A DNA stretch of 64,000 bases from the NCBI GenBank assembly GCA_016195085.1, contig JACQAG010000055.1, forward strand, positions 1 to 64,000, read 5' to 3'. The notes under the pieces were generated by a model. It did not search any database. It was not told the origin of the DNA and was given only the letters and a program-made list of their open reading frames with translations. The translations under genes and the position numbers were made by a program. Below are positions 55,980 through 64,000 of this stretch, in pieces. Source of the DNA: Pseudomonadota bacterium. Its GTDB lineage: Bacteria > Pseudomonadota > Alphaproteobacteria > SHVZ01. Within the stretch, counting starts at the first letter, position 1; each line of letters begins with the position of its first letter.

Positions 55980-57968
55980 ATGACCGCCGTTCTCGACGTA
56001 AGCGAGCTTTCGATCACCTTTGGCGGCCGCGTCGCCGCCGTCCGCGGCGCCTCGCTCGCCATCGAGCGGGGAGAGACGCTGGGCCTCGTGGGCGAGTCCG
56101 GCTGCGGCAAGTCGGTCTCGGCCCTGGCGGTGATGAACCTGTTGGCCCGGGGTGCCGAGCGCAAGGCCGGCCATATCCGTTTCCACGACACCGACCTCCT
56201 CGGCCTTTCCGAGCGGCAGATGGCCCGCATCCGCGGCGACCGGGTGTCGATGATCTTCCAGGAGCCGATGACCAGCCTCAACCCGGCCTACACCGTCGGC
56301 TCGCAGATGGCCGAGGTGCTGCGCCGGCACCGCGGCGCCGGACGGGCCCAGGCGCTGGATCGCGCCGCCCTGCTCCTGGAGCGGGTCGGCATCACCGCGC
56401 CCGGACTGCGCCTCGGCCAATATCCCCATCAGCTCTCCGGCGGGCTGCGCCAGCGGGTGATGATCGCTATGGCGCTCATGTGCGAGCCCGAGCTGTTGAT
56501 CGCCGACGAGCCGACGACGGCGCTCGACGTCACCATGCAGGCGCAGATCCTGCGTCTCTTGATCGGGCTCCAGCGCGAGCTCGGTCTGGCGGTCCTGCTC
56601 ATCACCCATGATCTGGGCGTGGTCGCCCGGGCCTGCGACCGGGTCTCGGTCATGTACGCGGGCGAGATCGTCGAGAGCGGCTCGGTCGCTGCGGTCTTCG
56701 CCAATCCGACCCACCCCTACACCCGCGGGCTCATGGAATGCGTCCCGGCTCCGGGCAAACGCCACCGCGAGGAGCGGCTCGGCAGCATTCCGGGCGTGGT
56801 GCCGCGCATACCACCCGGCTTTCTCGGCTGCGGGTTCCGCGACCGCTGCAGCGAGGCGGTTGCCGCCTGCGCCCTCTCAGCGCCCAGAAGGCAAGCCGGG
56901 CCGGAACACGCCTATGTCTGCCGGCTCGATCCGGGATGGGAGATAGCGTCGCCCGCTGCCTTCGCCGGCAACCAGCCGGCGCCCGCCGCCCGCAAGTCAA
57001 ACCGGCCGGCCGGGGAACCACCCGCGATCGAGCTCAAAGCCGCCACGCGCGCCTTCCGCATCGGCGGCGGCGTGCTGCAGCCGAGCCGAAGCCTGATCGC
57101 CGTCGACGAGGTGAGCCTCTCGGTCGCTGCCGGCGGCGTGCTCGGCATCGTCGGCGAGTCCGGCTGCGGCAAGTCGACCCTGGCGCGCCTCATGCTGGGA
57201 CTGCTGCCGCCCAGCGCCGGCGAGGTGCTGGTCGAGGGGCGCGTGCTCACGGCGATGGACCGGCGCGAGCGGGCGCGCATCATCCAGCCGGTGTTCCAGG
57301 ACCCCTTCGGCTCGCTCAATCCCCGAAGGCGCGTGCGCGATATCGTGGCGCTGCCGCTGACCGCCCAGGGCGAGATGCCGGGGAAAGCCGTGCTCGACCG
57401 GGTCGAGGAAATGCTGGGCCGCGTCGGCCTCCCCGGCGACATGGCCGAGCGCTATCCGCGCGAGCTTTCCGGCGGCCAGCGCCAGCGCGTCGCCATCGCC
57501 CGGGCGCTGGTCTTGCGGCCGCGCATCGTCATCTGCGACGAGCCGACCTCGGCCTTGGACGTGTCGGTGCAGGCGCAGATCCTGAACCTGCTCGCCGATC
57601 TCCGCCAGGATCTCGGTCTGACTTATGTGTTCATCAGCCACAATTTGGCGGTGGTCGAGCACATCGCTACCGAGGTTGCGGTCATGTATCTCGGGAGGAT
57701 CGTCGAGCGACGCCCGGTGGACGCCCTCTTCCGCTCGCCCCGGCATCCCTACACCAAGGCGCTGCTCGCCTCGGTGCTGACGCCGGAGCCGGGACTCGGC
57801 ATCCCCGATATGCGGCTGGGAGAAACCTATCCGGACCCGGCCAATCCGCCCTCCGGTTGCCGCTTCCATCCCCGCTGCGCCATCGCCATCGAGCGCTGCC
57901 GCACGGAGTCGCCCCTGCTCAGACCATCCGGCGGCGGCTTGGCCGCCTGCCATTTGGCCGAGGCGTAG
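55980..57968 (+). CDS. Fused peptide ABC transporter ATPase (DppD-DppF)
   Basis: This 662-residue protein joins the two ATP-binding subunits usually encoded separately. Each half has Walker A GESGCGKS (about 38-45 and 392-399), a signature LSGGxRQR and Walker B with DEPT. Both halves end in the Cys-rich oligopeptide-transporter C-terminal region (CGFRDRC ... CRFHPRC), which in some relatives binds an Fe-S cluster. Fusion fixes a 1:1 ratio. The linker near 340 is Pro/Ala-rich. Confidence 0.93.
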   Translation: MTAVLDVSELSITFGGRVAAVRGASLAIERGETLGLVGESGCGKSVSALAVMNLLARGAERKAGHIRFHDTDLLGLSERQMARIRGDRVSMIFQEPMTSLNPAYTVGSQMAEVLRRHRGAGRAQALDRAALLLERVGITAPGLRLGQYPHQLSGGLRQRVMIAMALMCEPELLIADEPTTALDVTMQAQILRLLIGLQRELGLAVLLITHDLGVVARACDRVSVMYAGEIVESGSVAAVFANPTHPYTRGLMECVPAPGKRHREERLGSIPGVVPRIPPGFLGCGFRDRCSEAVAACALSAPRRQAGPEHAYVCRLDPGWEIASPAAFAGNQPAPAARKSNRPAGEPPAIELKAATRAFRIGGGVLQPSRSLIAVDEVSLSVAAGGVLGIVGESGCGKSTLARLMLGLLPPSAGEVLVEGRVLTAMDRRERARIIQPVFQDPFGSLNPRRRVRDIVALPLTAQGEMPGKAVLDRVEEMLGRVGLPGDMAERYPRELSGGQRQRVAIARALVLRPRIVICDEPTSALDVSVQAQILNLLADLRQDLGLTYVFISHNLAVVEHIATEVAVMYLGRIVERRPVDALFRSPRHPYTKALLASVLTPEPGLGIPDMRLGETYPDPANPPSGCRFHPRCAIAIERCRTESPLLRPSGGGLAACHLAEA

Positions 57969-58003
57969 GTGCGGAAATTCGTGCTTGATGAGCGCCGCGA
58001 CAT

Positions 58004-58100
58004 GCCCCCACCCCAGCCCTCCCCCGCCTCCCGGCGAGGGAGGGAGCAGGCGATAGTCACTCCCTCCCCCACGCATGTGGGGGAGGGTTGGGGTGGGGGC
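58004..58100. repeat. GC-rich inverted repeat between convergent ABC genes
   Basis: Positions 58004-58027 and 58077-58100 are inverted copies with only two mismatches over 24 bp, and further G/C-rich palindromic sequence lies between them. The unit starting near 58001 recurs, with changes, at 60866-60914. It separates the ATPase stop (57968) from the convergent binding-protein stop (58114), so it could terminate transcription from both sides, or be a REP-like dispersed element. Confidence 0.7.
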
Positions 58101-58113
58101 TCTTGAAGGCTCG

Positions 58114-59640
58114 TTATTTCCAGCTCGACACGAACCAGCGCGGCATCTCGTCCCGGTCGGGCTTGAAGTTGAGGTCCTTGGAGACCGCGTAATATTTGAC
58201 GTCGGTCGCCAGCGCCGTCCAATAGGCCTGCTCGGTCACCCGCTTGATCAAGGCGCCATAGGCGCGCTTGCGGGCTTCCACATCGTTGGTCGATCCGCCC
58301 TGCTCCACCAGCTTCTGCGCCTCCGCGTCGTGGGCAAAGTCGAAGGTGCCGCCGCCGTAATAGACCGGGAAGATCGCCGACACGTCGTTGACGGAGTTCG
58401 AGCCCCAGCTCCCGATATTGATCGGCACATCGCCCTTCTCCAGGCGCTGGATGACTGCGCCGACCTGAAGCTGGCTGACCTTGGCCTTGATGCCGACCGC
58501 TCCCAGATAGTTCTGCACCGCGGCGATCCAGGTATCCAAGGAGTAGCTGACGAGCTCGGTCTCGAAGCCGTTGGGATACCCTGCTTCCGCCAGGAGCTGC
58601 TTCGCCTTGGCCGGGTCGTAGCGGTATTTGACCGCCATCTCCTGCAAGCAGCCGAACTGCGAAGTGTAGCAAGGCGCGTCCAGCGGCTTCGAGTCGCCCT
58701 GCACCATCTGCTTGGCGAAGGTCTCGCGGTCGACGGCGTAGAGCACCGCCTGGCGGACCTTCACGTTGGTGAAGGGATTGTTGGCGCCGCTGCGGCCGGC
58801 GGCGTCCATCTGCAGGTAGTTGACCCGCATCGACTCCGAGCGGATCGCCTGCAAGGTCGGCACCCGGCCGATGTTCTCGAACTGGTCGGCGTTGTAGTTC
58901 CAGATCCAATCGGCGCGGCCGCCCAAAATCTCGGCGAGCTCCGTCGCCGAGTCCGCGACCTCGACGATGGAGACCTTGCCGATCTTGGCACGGCCCTTCG
59001 GGCTGCCTTCGTAGTACTCATCGAAGCGGACAAGGTCGATCTGCTTCACCCCGTCGACCTTGACGGTCTTGTACGGCCCGACGCCCATCGGCGCCTTCGA
59101 GAAGCCTTCCGCGCCGACCTTCTCGCGATAGGCCTTGGGATAGATCGGGGTGATCATCGAGAAGAATTCCAGCGCCGCCGGCGTCGGCTTCTTCAAATTG
59201 ATGCGGACATGATTGTCGTCGATCTTCTCGGCGTTGCGGATCCACGAATAGTTGCTCGGCACCGAAACCTTGCCCTCGGGCGAGGAAATCAGGTTCAAGG
59301 TGTAGACCACGTCATCGGCCGAGAACGGATCGCCGTTGGGAAATTTTACCCCCTTGCGGAGCTCGAACTCGAGCTTGTCCTCGTCCACCTGCTTCCAGGA
59401 GGTGGCGAGCAGCGGCTTGATCTGGAAGCTGTCGGGATCGCGATAGACCAGCGCGTCCATGGTGTGCTGCTGGAAAATAATCCCGGTCCTGAGCGAGTTG
59501 TAGTAGGGATCGACGTTGGGAATGGCGTCGCGCCAGACCACGGTCAGCGTGTCGTTCGCCTTCCCGGCTTGAGCCGCGCCGGCGAACAGCCCCGCCGCCG
59601 TCGCCATGAGAATGCCGATCAGCCTTGAGCGATTTGTCAT
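58114..59640 (-). CDS. Peptide/nickel ABC transporter substrate-binding protein (family 5)
   Basis: This 508-residue periplasmic binding protein belongs to the SBP_bac_5 family. An N-terminal signal peptide (about 1-25) is followed by KANDTLTVVWRDAI, PLLATSWKQ and FNPVK-type segments typical of DppA/OppA. It is the likely partner of the DppBC-DF system but is encoded convergently. The ligand is uncertain: peptides, glutathione or other compounds fit. The ATG is preceded by GGAGGTGATCC, a strong ribosome-binding site. Confidence 0.92.
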   Translation of the reverse strand: MTNRSRLIGILMATAAGLFAGAAQAGKANDTLTVVWRDAIPNVDPYYNSLRTGIIFQQHTMDALVYRDPDSFQIKPLLATSWKQVDEDKLEFELRKGVKFPNGDPFSADDVVYTLNLISSPEGKVSVPSNYSWIRNAEKIDDNHVRINLKKPTPAALEFFSMITPIYPKAYREKVGAEGFSKAPMGVGPYKTVKVDGVKQIDLVRFDEYYEGSPKGRAKIGKVSIVEVADSATELAEILGGRADWIWNYNADQFENIGRVPTLQAIRSESMRVNYLQMDAAGRSGANNPFTNVKVRQAVLYAVDRETFAKQMVQGDSKPLDAPCYTSQFGCLQEMAVKYRYDPAKAKQLLAEAGYPNGFETELVSYSLDTWIAAVQNYLGAVGIKAKVSQLQVGAVIQRLEKGDVPINIGSWGSNSVNDVSAIFPVYYGGGTFDFAHDAEAQKLVEQGGSTNDVEARKRAYGALIKRVTEQAYWTALATDVKYYAVSKDLNFKPDRDEMPRWFVSSWK

Positions 59641-59868
59641 GGATCACCTCCCGGTCCGATGGGAGGGAACAGTAGGATAGAGGCACCCCGCCAGCAAGGC
59701 GCCCGGTGGCGCGCATTTTTGCGGCAGATGCCGTTCTTTTCAGCCCGCTTTCAGGCGATACGGCCGCACCCAAATTGTGGTCGAATGTCTGGCCGCCGCC
59801 CTCCCCCGAAATGGGTGCGTTTGCCCCGAGGGGTCGAGGACCGTCGAGAGGCGGGTGCTTCGAGGTGT

Positions 59869-60166
59869 TGGTGAGCCCGGAGGGGATCGAACCCTCGGCC
59901 CTCTGATTAACGCACCACTTCGGCTTTCGCCGCCCCGTTTCGGGTTCGTGGTCCGGACTGTGCCTTGACCTTGCGCTTCTCGCGGTTAGGTCCCCGCCGT
60001 CCAGTCTCTACGGCTTCCCGCCGGGAACTCTTCCCCGGGGGCTTGCTCCGGCGTTGCCGTCGCCATGACGCGGACGGGTTCACCGGCTTTGACGGGTTCT
60101 ACCTCGGCGGTTTCCCGCCGGGCACTCCTATCGAAGTCAGATGCTCTACCGCTGAGCTACGGGCTC
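59869..60166 (-). tRNA. tRNA-Lys (UUU), interrupted by a group I intron
   Basis: Two exons on the minus strand, 60134-60166 (33 nt) and 59869-59910 (42 nt), join to a 75-nt tRNA with encoded CCA. The acceptor GAGCCCG pairs with CGGGCTC, the D stem GCTC with GAGC, the anticodon stem TCTGA with TCAGA, and the T stem GAGGG with CCCTC. The T loop is TTCGATC. The spliced anticodon loop is CTTTTAA, anticodon UUU, so the identity is Lys. The intron falls between U34 and U35. Without splicing the tRNA could not function. Confidence 0.93.
59911..60133 (-). ncRNA. Group I intron (tRNA-intron class, IC3-like), 223 nt
   Basis: This self-splicing-type intron interrupts tRNA-Lys. Visible elements on the minus strand are an internal guide GAGU at 60124-60127 that pairs with the 5' exon end ACUU to form P1 with the essential U.G pair; a GGCGG-GAAA-CCGCC hairpin (60106-60119); P7 strands AGACTGG (60001-60007) and CCAGTC-complement (59953-59960); a GGCGAAAGCC hairpin (59922-59931); and terminal G at 59911. 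The core resembles the Azoarcus tRNA-Ile and Agrobacterium tRNA-Arg introns, with P7 showing a covariant pair change. No homing endonuclease is encoded. Confidence 0.92.
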
Positions 60167-60327
60167 CAACACGGGGGCAGTGATTAGCACTTCCCAATAG
60201 CCGACGCTAACACTTCGATGGATCCGCCCGCGCTGGATCCCTTGGGGGCCCGCCCATGCCGGAGGCTGCCTGCCCCGATTGCCCATGCTATGTTCCAAGC
60301 AAGGCCTTGGCGGGGGCTCCCATAGCT

Positions 60328-60855
60328 ATGAGCGGAACACTGGGCATCGCCATCCAACCCTTGAGGGTGGCCGATTCGAACGCCGAAGCGGTGCGCTTGA
60401 CCGAATACTGGAGTGCGCGCTGCGAGGGCCGGGCCATGCCGGCGAGGCGCGATCTCGACGTGGTTGAGATGCGCGATTGGCTCGGCCGTCTCAGCCTTTA
60501 TGAGGTGCTCGGCGACGGCGACATGTGGTGTCGGCTCCGTGGCAGCACCATGTGCACCATCCCGGTGCCCGGCCATGACAGCGACGGCGTCCTGGTGAGC
60601 CGGACCCAGCCCCATTCCTTCGCCGAAATGGGCCTCCGCCATTACGCCGAAACCCATGCGCTGGCGGAGCCGACCTGCTATCGCATCGAGCTCAGCTTCG
60701 ACGGCCTCACCTACCGCTACGACCGCCTCGCCTTGCCGCTGGCCAGCGACGGTGTGCTGCGCCCGATGGTCATGACTTTCATCAAATGCGACGTGCGCCG
60801 GGCGCGCGCCTTCTGGGAGCGCTATCAGGAAGCCGGATTGGCGCTGACGAGTTAG
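60328..60855 (+). CDS. PAS-domain protein (PAS_5-like)
   Basis: This 175-residue soluble protein resembles the single-domain PAS_5 group common in alphaproteobacteria. The signature MPARRDLDVVEMRDWLGRLSLYEV is recognisable in pieces, followed by FRCRLRGST-type and FLGRHYxET-type strands. There is no output domain or membrane segment. The ATG at 60328 is taken because homology starts nearby; earlier in-frame codons are possible. Role unknown; it may be a ligand or redox sensor. Confidence 0.8.
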   Translation: MSGTLGIAIQPLRVADSNAEAVRLTEYWSARCEGRAMPARRDLDVVEMRDWLGRLSLYEVLGDGDMWCRLRGSTMCTIPVPGHDSDGVLVSRTQPHSFAEMGLRHYAETHALAEPTCYRIELSFDGLTYRYDRLALPLASDGVLRPMVMTFIKCDVRRARAFWERYQEAGLALTS

Positions 60856-60865
60856 CGCGGGCCAT

Positions 60866-60914
60866 GACATGCCCCCACCCAACCCTCCCCCACCTCCGGC
60901 GGGGGAGGGAATGA
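60866..60914. repeat. GC-rich hairpin unit, second copy
   Basis: This 49-bp unit is a near copy of the left part of the repeat at 58004-58100 and contains its own CCCTCCCCC/GGGGGAGGG hairpin. It follows the PAS gene stop by 11 bp and could act as its terminator. Confidence 0.65.
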
Positions 60915-60933
60915 CGGCACGCGCACGCCCCTT

Positions 60934-61309
60934 CTCCCGTGCGCTAGAGTCCGATCCGGTTGGAAGGAATCGCCTGAGGCCCCTCGCCCGCAAAGCGGGG
61001 TCGGGGCCGCGAAGAGCGGACCGACGAGGGGCCCGCGCGTCAGCGCGGGAGGGTGAGGGTGTCCGAGGCGTCGGTCGGTGCCGAAATAGCGTCCCGCAAT
61101 TCGCGCAAGACCGCATGGGCAACGCCCTGAGGATTGGCGCGAATGTCGTATTCCAAATCCGCGGCCCTCACCCTCCCAGCCCTCACGGGCTGGGTCCCTC
61201 GTCGGTCCGCTCTTCGCGGCCCCGACCCCGCTTCGCGGGCGAGGGGTCTAGGAACGATGCGGGTTCATTGGCTGATCCCACCTCATCGGATCAGACTCTA
61301 GTGCGGGAG
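60934..61309. repeat. Long nested inverted repeat
   Basis: The core arms 60977-61059 and 61165-61249 are inverted copies over about 83 bp, with mismatches mostly in a small internal hairpin. An outer pair, 60934-60957 with 61288-61309, extends the symmetry, giving an element of about 375 bp. The central 105 bp is not palindromic and encodes no convincing protein. It lies in the 495-bp gap between the PAS gene and coaD. It may be a non-autonomous mobile element or a structural repeat; no transposase is present. Confidence 0.75.
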
Positions 61310-61350
61310 GTCATCCTCGGTCGTGAAAAACCGGCTGCAGACTTGAGCGA

Positions 61351-61902
61351 TCAGCTATAGGTCGGCGTCTGCTTGGCGCGGGCTTGCTCGCCCGGCGCAT
61401 CGAGCGCGAAGCGGTGCGCCAGGCGCTCGACCACGCGCGGGCTCACGAACGGGCTGACATCGCCGCCCAGCCGGCCGATCTCCTTGACCAGGCGCGAGGA
61501 GATGAACTGGTGGCTCTCCGAGGACATGAGGAACACCGTCTCGATCTCGGTATTGAGCCTGGCGTTCATGCCGGCCAACTGAAACTCGTATTCGAAGTCC
61601 GAGACCGCACGCAAACCGCGGAGGATGAAGGCCGCGCCGACCGACTCCGCGAATTTGATCAGCAGGTTGTCGAACGCCTTGACCTCGATCCGGCTCGCCT
61701 CGCCATTGGCCATGGCGGCGATCTCGTCGCGCACCAGCTCGACCCGCTCGCCGATGGAGAATAATGGTCCCTTGCCGGCGTTGCCGGCGACCGCGACGAT
61801 CAGCCTGTCGCACACCCGGGTCGCGCGCCGGATGATGTCTATATGGCCGTTGGTGATCGGATCGAAGGTGCCGGGATAGACGCCGACGCGCTCGGTGCTC
61901 AT
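61351..61902 (-). CDS. coaD: Phosphopantetheine adenylyltransferase
   Basis: This 183-residue enzyme transfers AMP to 4'-phosphopantetheine, the penultimate step of coenzyme A synthesis. The nucleotidyltransferase motifs GTFDPITNGH near the N-terminus and ISSRLVKEI further on are present. It is about 15-20 residues longer than E. coli CoaD, through a polar C-terminal tail. The ATG overlaps the gyrA stop by 4 nt, the usual alphaproteobacterial gyrA-coaD arrangement. Confidence 0.95.
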   Translation of the reverse strand: MSTERVGVYPGTFDPITNGHIDIIRRATRVCDRLIVAVAGNAGKGPLFSIGERVELVRDEIAAMANGEASRIEVKAFDNLLIKFAESVGAAFILRGLRAVSDFEYEFQLAGMNARLNTEIETVFLMSSESHQFISSRLVKEIGRLGGDVSPFVSPRVVERLAHRFALDAPGEQARAKQTPTYS

Positions 61903-64000
61903 GCGCCTTCTCCTTCCGGCGGCGGCTCGGACGGAGTCTCTTCCGCGCCCTCGCCGTTGCCGTTGGTTTCACCGGTATCCGGCAGATGGCTGACGGAAAC
62001 CACCCGCTCGCCCTCCTCGACCTTGAAGAGGGTGACGCCCTGGGTCTTGCGCCCGGCGATGCGGATGTCGTCGACCGGGCAGCGGATGAGCTGGCCGCGG
62101 TTCGTCACCAGCATGATCTGGTCGGTGCCGCCCACCGGGAAGCTCTGCACCAGCGGCCCGGTCTTGTCGGTCAGCTCCATATTGGCAATGCCCGTGCCGC
62201 CGCGGTTGGTGATCCGGTACTCGTAGGCGGAGCTGCGCTTGCCGAAGCCATTGGCGCTCACCGTGAGGATGAACTCATCCGCCGCGCCGAGCTCGGCCAG
62301 CCGCGTCTCGGAAAGCTGCACGGTCGGAACCTCGGGTGGCACCGTGTCGCTGTCCACGGGCTCCGCCTCGTTGCCGGCGCCGCGGCGGAGCAACGCGGCA
62401 TGCCTGAGATAGGCGGCGCGCTCTTCCATCGCATAGTCGACGTGACGCAGCATGGAGAGCGAAATCACCTCATCGCCGTTCGCCAATTTGATGCCGCGCA
62501 CGCCCGTCGAGTTGCGGGACGCGAACACGCGCACGTCGCTCACCTGGAAGCGGATGCACTTGCCGTTGCGCGTGGTCAGCAGCACGTCCTGATCCTCGCG
62601 TGCCGGCTGCACGCCGATCAGGCGCTCGCCTTCCTCCTCCAGCTTCATCGCGATCTTGCCGTTGGCCTTGACCGAGGTGAAATCGCCGAGCGCGTTGCGG
62701 CGCACATTGCCCTTGGAGGTGGCGAAATAGATCGTGAGATCCGACCAGGCGGATTCGTCCGTCGGCAGCGGCATCACGGTGGAGATCTTCTCTCCGGCTT
62801 CCAAGGGCAGGATGTTCACCATGGCCTTGCCGCGGGATTGCGGCGTCCCCAGGGGCAGCTTGTAGACCTTGAGCAGGAAGACGATGCCCCGCGAGGTGAA
62901 GAACAGCACCGGCGTGTGGGTATTGGCGACGAAGACCTCGCTGACGAAATCCTCTTCCCGCGTCGCCATGCCGGTGCGGCCGCGGCCGCCGCGGCGCTGG
63001 GCGCGATATGTGGACAGCGGCACCCGCTTGATGTAGCCGCCATGGCTGACGGTGATGACCATGTCCTCACGCTGGATCAGGTCCTCGATATCCTGGTCGG
63101 AGAGCGAATCCTCGAGCGTAGTGCGCCGCGGCGTGGCGAACTGCTCCTTGATCGCCACCAGCTCGGAGCGAAGGATGCCCATCAGCCGCTCCTGGGAGCC
63201 GAGTATGGTCAGGTATTCGGTGATCTGCTTGGCGATGTCGCCGAGCTCGATGGCGATCTTGTCGCGCTCGAGCCCGGTCAGCCGCTGCAGCCGCAGATCC
63301 AGGATGGCGCGCGCCTGCGCCTCGGAGAGCCGGTAGGTGCCGTCGACGATGCCGCGCTCGGGATCGTCGATGAGCCGGATCATCGGTGCCACCTCCTCGG
63401 CCGGCCAGGCCCGGGCCAGGAGCTCGGTGCGGGCGGCGGCCGGATCGGAGGCCTTGCGGATGAGCTGGATCACCGGATCCAGATTGGCGACCGCGATGGC
63501 AAGCCCGACCAATACATGGGCGCGCTCGCGCGCCTTGCTCAGCTCGAAGATGGTACGCCGGGTGATGACCTGCTCGCGGAACTGCACGAAGGCCTGGACG
63601 ATGTCCCGGAGGTTCATCAGCTCCGGCCGTCCGCCGTTGAGCGCCAGCATGTTGACACCGAACGAGGTCTGCAGCGGCGTGAACTTGTAGAGCTGGTTCA
63701 GCACCACCTCTTCCACCGCGTCGCGCTTCAATTCGATCACCACGCGCACGCCGTCGCGGTCGCTTTCGTCCCGGAGCTCGGCGATGCCCTCGATGATCTT
63801 GTCGTTGACCACCTCGGCCATGCGCTCGATCAGCCGCGCCTTGTTCTGCTGGAACGGCACCTCGGTGACGATGATCGCCATGCGCTCGCGGCGGATCTCC
63901 TCCATATGCGTGCGCGAGCGCATGACGATGGAGCCGCGGCCGGTGCGGTAGGCCTCAACGATGCCGGCCTTGCCCATGATGATGCCGCCGGTTGGGAAAT
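61899..64000 (-). CDS. gyrA: DNA gyrase subunit A, N-terminus beyond the window
   Basis: The window holds about 700 codons of gyrA; the gene runs off the right edge, so the active-site Tyr and quinolone-resistance region are not visible. The frame continues upstream of the first internal ATG as FPTGGIIMGKAG, which shows that ATG is not the start. The GyrA box QRRGGRG lies near 62980-63002, opening the C-terminal beta-pinwheel that wraps DNA. The acidic/Pro tail ends in PPPEGEGA. Confidence 0.95.
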   Translation of the reverse strand, partial: FPTGGIIMGKAGIVEAYRTGRGSIVMRSRTHMEEIRRERMAIIVTEVPFQQNKARLIERMAEVVNDKIIEGIAELRDESDRDGVRVVIELKRDAVEEVVLNQLYKFTPLQTSFGVNMLALNGGRPELMNLRDIVQAFVQFREQVITRRTIFELSKARERAHVLVGLAIAVANLDPVIQLIRKASDPAAARTELLARAWPAEEVAPMIRLIDDPERGIVDGTYRLSEAQARAILDLRLQRLTGLERDKIAIELGDIAKQITEYLTILGSQERLMGILRSELVAIKEQFATPRRTTLEDSLSDQDIEDLIQREDMVITVSHGGYIKRVPLSTYRAQRRGGRGRTGMATREEDFVSEVFVANTHTPVLFFTSRGIVFLLKVYKLPLGTPQSRGKAMVNILPLEAGEKISTVMPLPTDESAWSDLTIYFATSKGNVRRNALGDFTSVKANGKIAMKLEEEGERLIGVQPAREDQDVLLTTRNGKCIRFQVSDVRVFASRNSTGVRGIKLANGDEVISLSMLRHVDYAMEERAAYLRHAALLRRGAGNEAEPVDSDTVPPEVPTVQLSETRLAELGAADEFILTVSANGFGKRSSAYEYRITNRGGTGIANMELTDKTGPLVQSFPVGGTDQIMLVTNRGQLIRCPVDDIRIAGRKTQGVTLFKVEEGERVVSVSHLPDTGETNGNGEGAEETPSEPPPEGEGA

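Noticed and set aside
59869-60166. Reading the interrupted tRNA as tRNA-Arg(CCU), the known alphaproteobacterial intron host
   Set aside because: The joined anticodon loop is CTTTTAA, which gives UUU (Lys). No CCU can be formed at the predicted junction.
59664-60183. Several short open frames across the intron-bearing tRNA
   Set aside because: They overlap a structured RNA gene, have no recognisable domains and are explained by GC-rich sequence.
1-64000. CRISPR arrays, transposases, integrases and prophage genes
   Set aside because: No regularly spaced direct repeats and no proteins with the relevant motifs were seen.

Overview
The window is high-GC bacterial chromosome and reads as an alphaproteobacterium, most likely Rhodospirillales-like. 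The best evidence is gene order: murA, DUF2948, hisG, hisD, UPF0262, low-molecular-weight phosphatase, infA, maf, RNase G and yacG run as one block beside tRNA-Phe. The sets sdhE-mfd / recG / DUF502 and gyrA-coaD point the same way. No species can be named from sequence alone. I see no insertion sequence, prophage, plasmid function or CRISPR array.

Layout. From 0 to 12.6 kb lies a catabolic region: two D-2-hydroxyacid dehydrogenases, an MFS carrier, a histidine kinase with a degenerate receiver, a CocE/NonD hydrolase, an aldo/keto reductase, a threonine-dehydratase-like PLP enzyme, a Gfo/Idh/MocA oxidoreductase, a secreted S10 peptidase and an Ldh2-type dehydrogenase. From 12.7 to 22.3 kb are a TPR/ATP-grasp fusion, a pentapeptide-repeat protein, an unknown membrane protein, parts of an amino-acid ABC importer, a GST, a TauD-like dioxygenase and a DUF2189 protein. 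From 22.5 to 30.2 kb is the housekeeping block. From 30.3 to 38.5 kb are a 42-codon membrane microprotein, tRNA-Thr, a two-gene operon of unknown function, a GT9 glycosyltransferase, NIPSNAP, an acyl-CoA synthetase, a DsbA-like protein and an RlmM-like methyltransferase. From 38.6 to 45.5 kb come mfd, sdhE, recG and DUF502. From 45.7 to 51.4 kb is a possible biosynthetic locus (type III PKS, ICMT-like methyltransferase, two class-V aminotransferases, a cyclic-nucleotide-binding protein, a SAM methyltransferase and a YHS protein). From 51.5 to 59.6 kb are an SDR, a DHA2 MFS pump and a dipeptide-type ABC importer. From 59.8 kb to the end are an intron-containing tRNA, a PAS protein, GC-rich inverted repeats, coaD and the 5'-truncated gyrA.

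The most notable element is at 59869-60166 on the minus strand: a tRNA-Lys(UUU) gene interrupted by a 223-nt group I intron after U34. The core elements match the Azoarcus/Agrobacterium tRNA-intron class, and P1 and P10 pairings predict the same splice junctions as the tRNA fold. Other points worth attention are a MurA whose fosfomycin-target Cys is Asp, a large nested inverted repeat at 60934-61309, an RlmM-like gene whose N-terminus seems to begin upstream of its first ATG, and the TPR/ATP-grasp fusion beside a pentapeptide-repeat protein.
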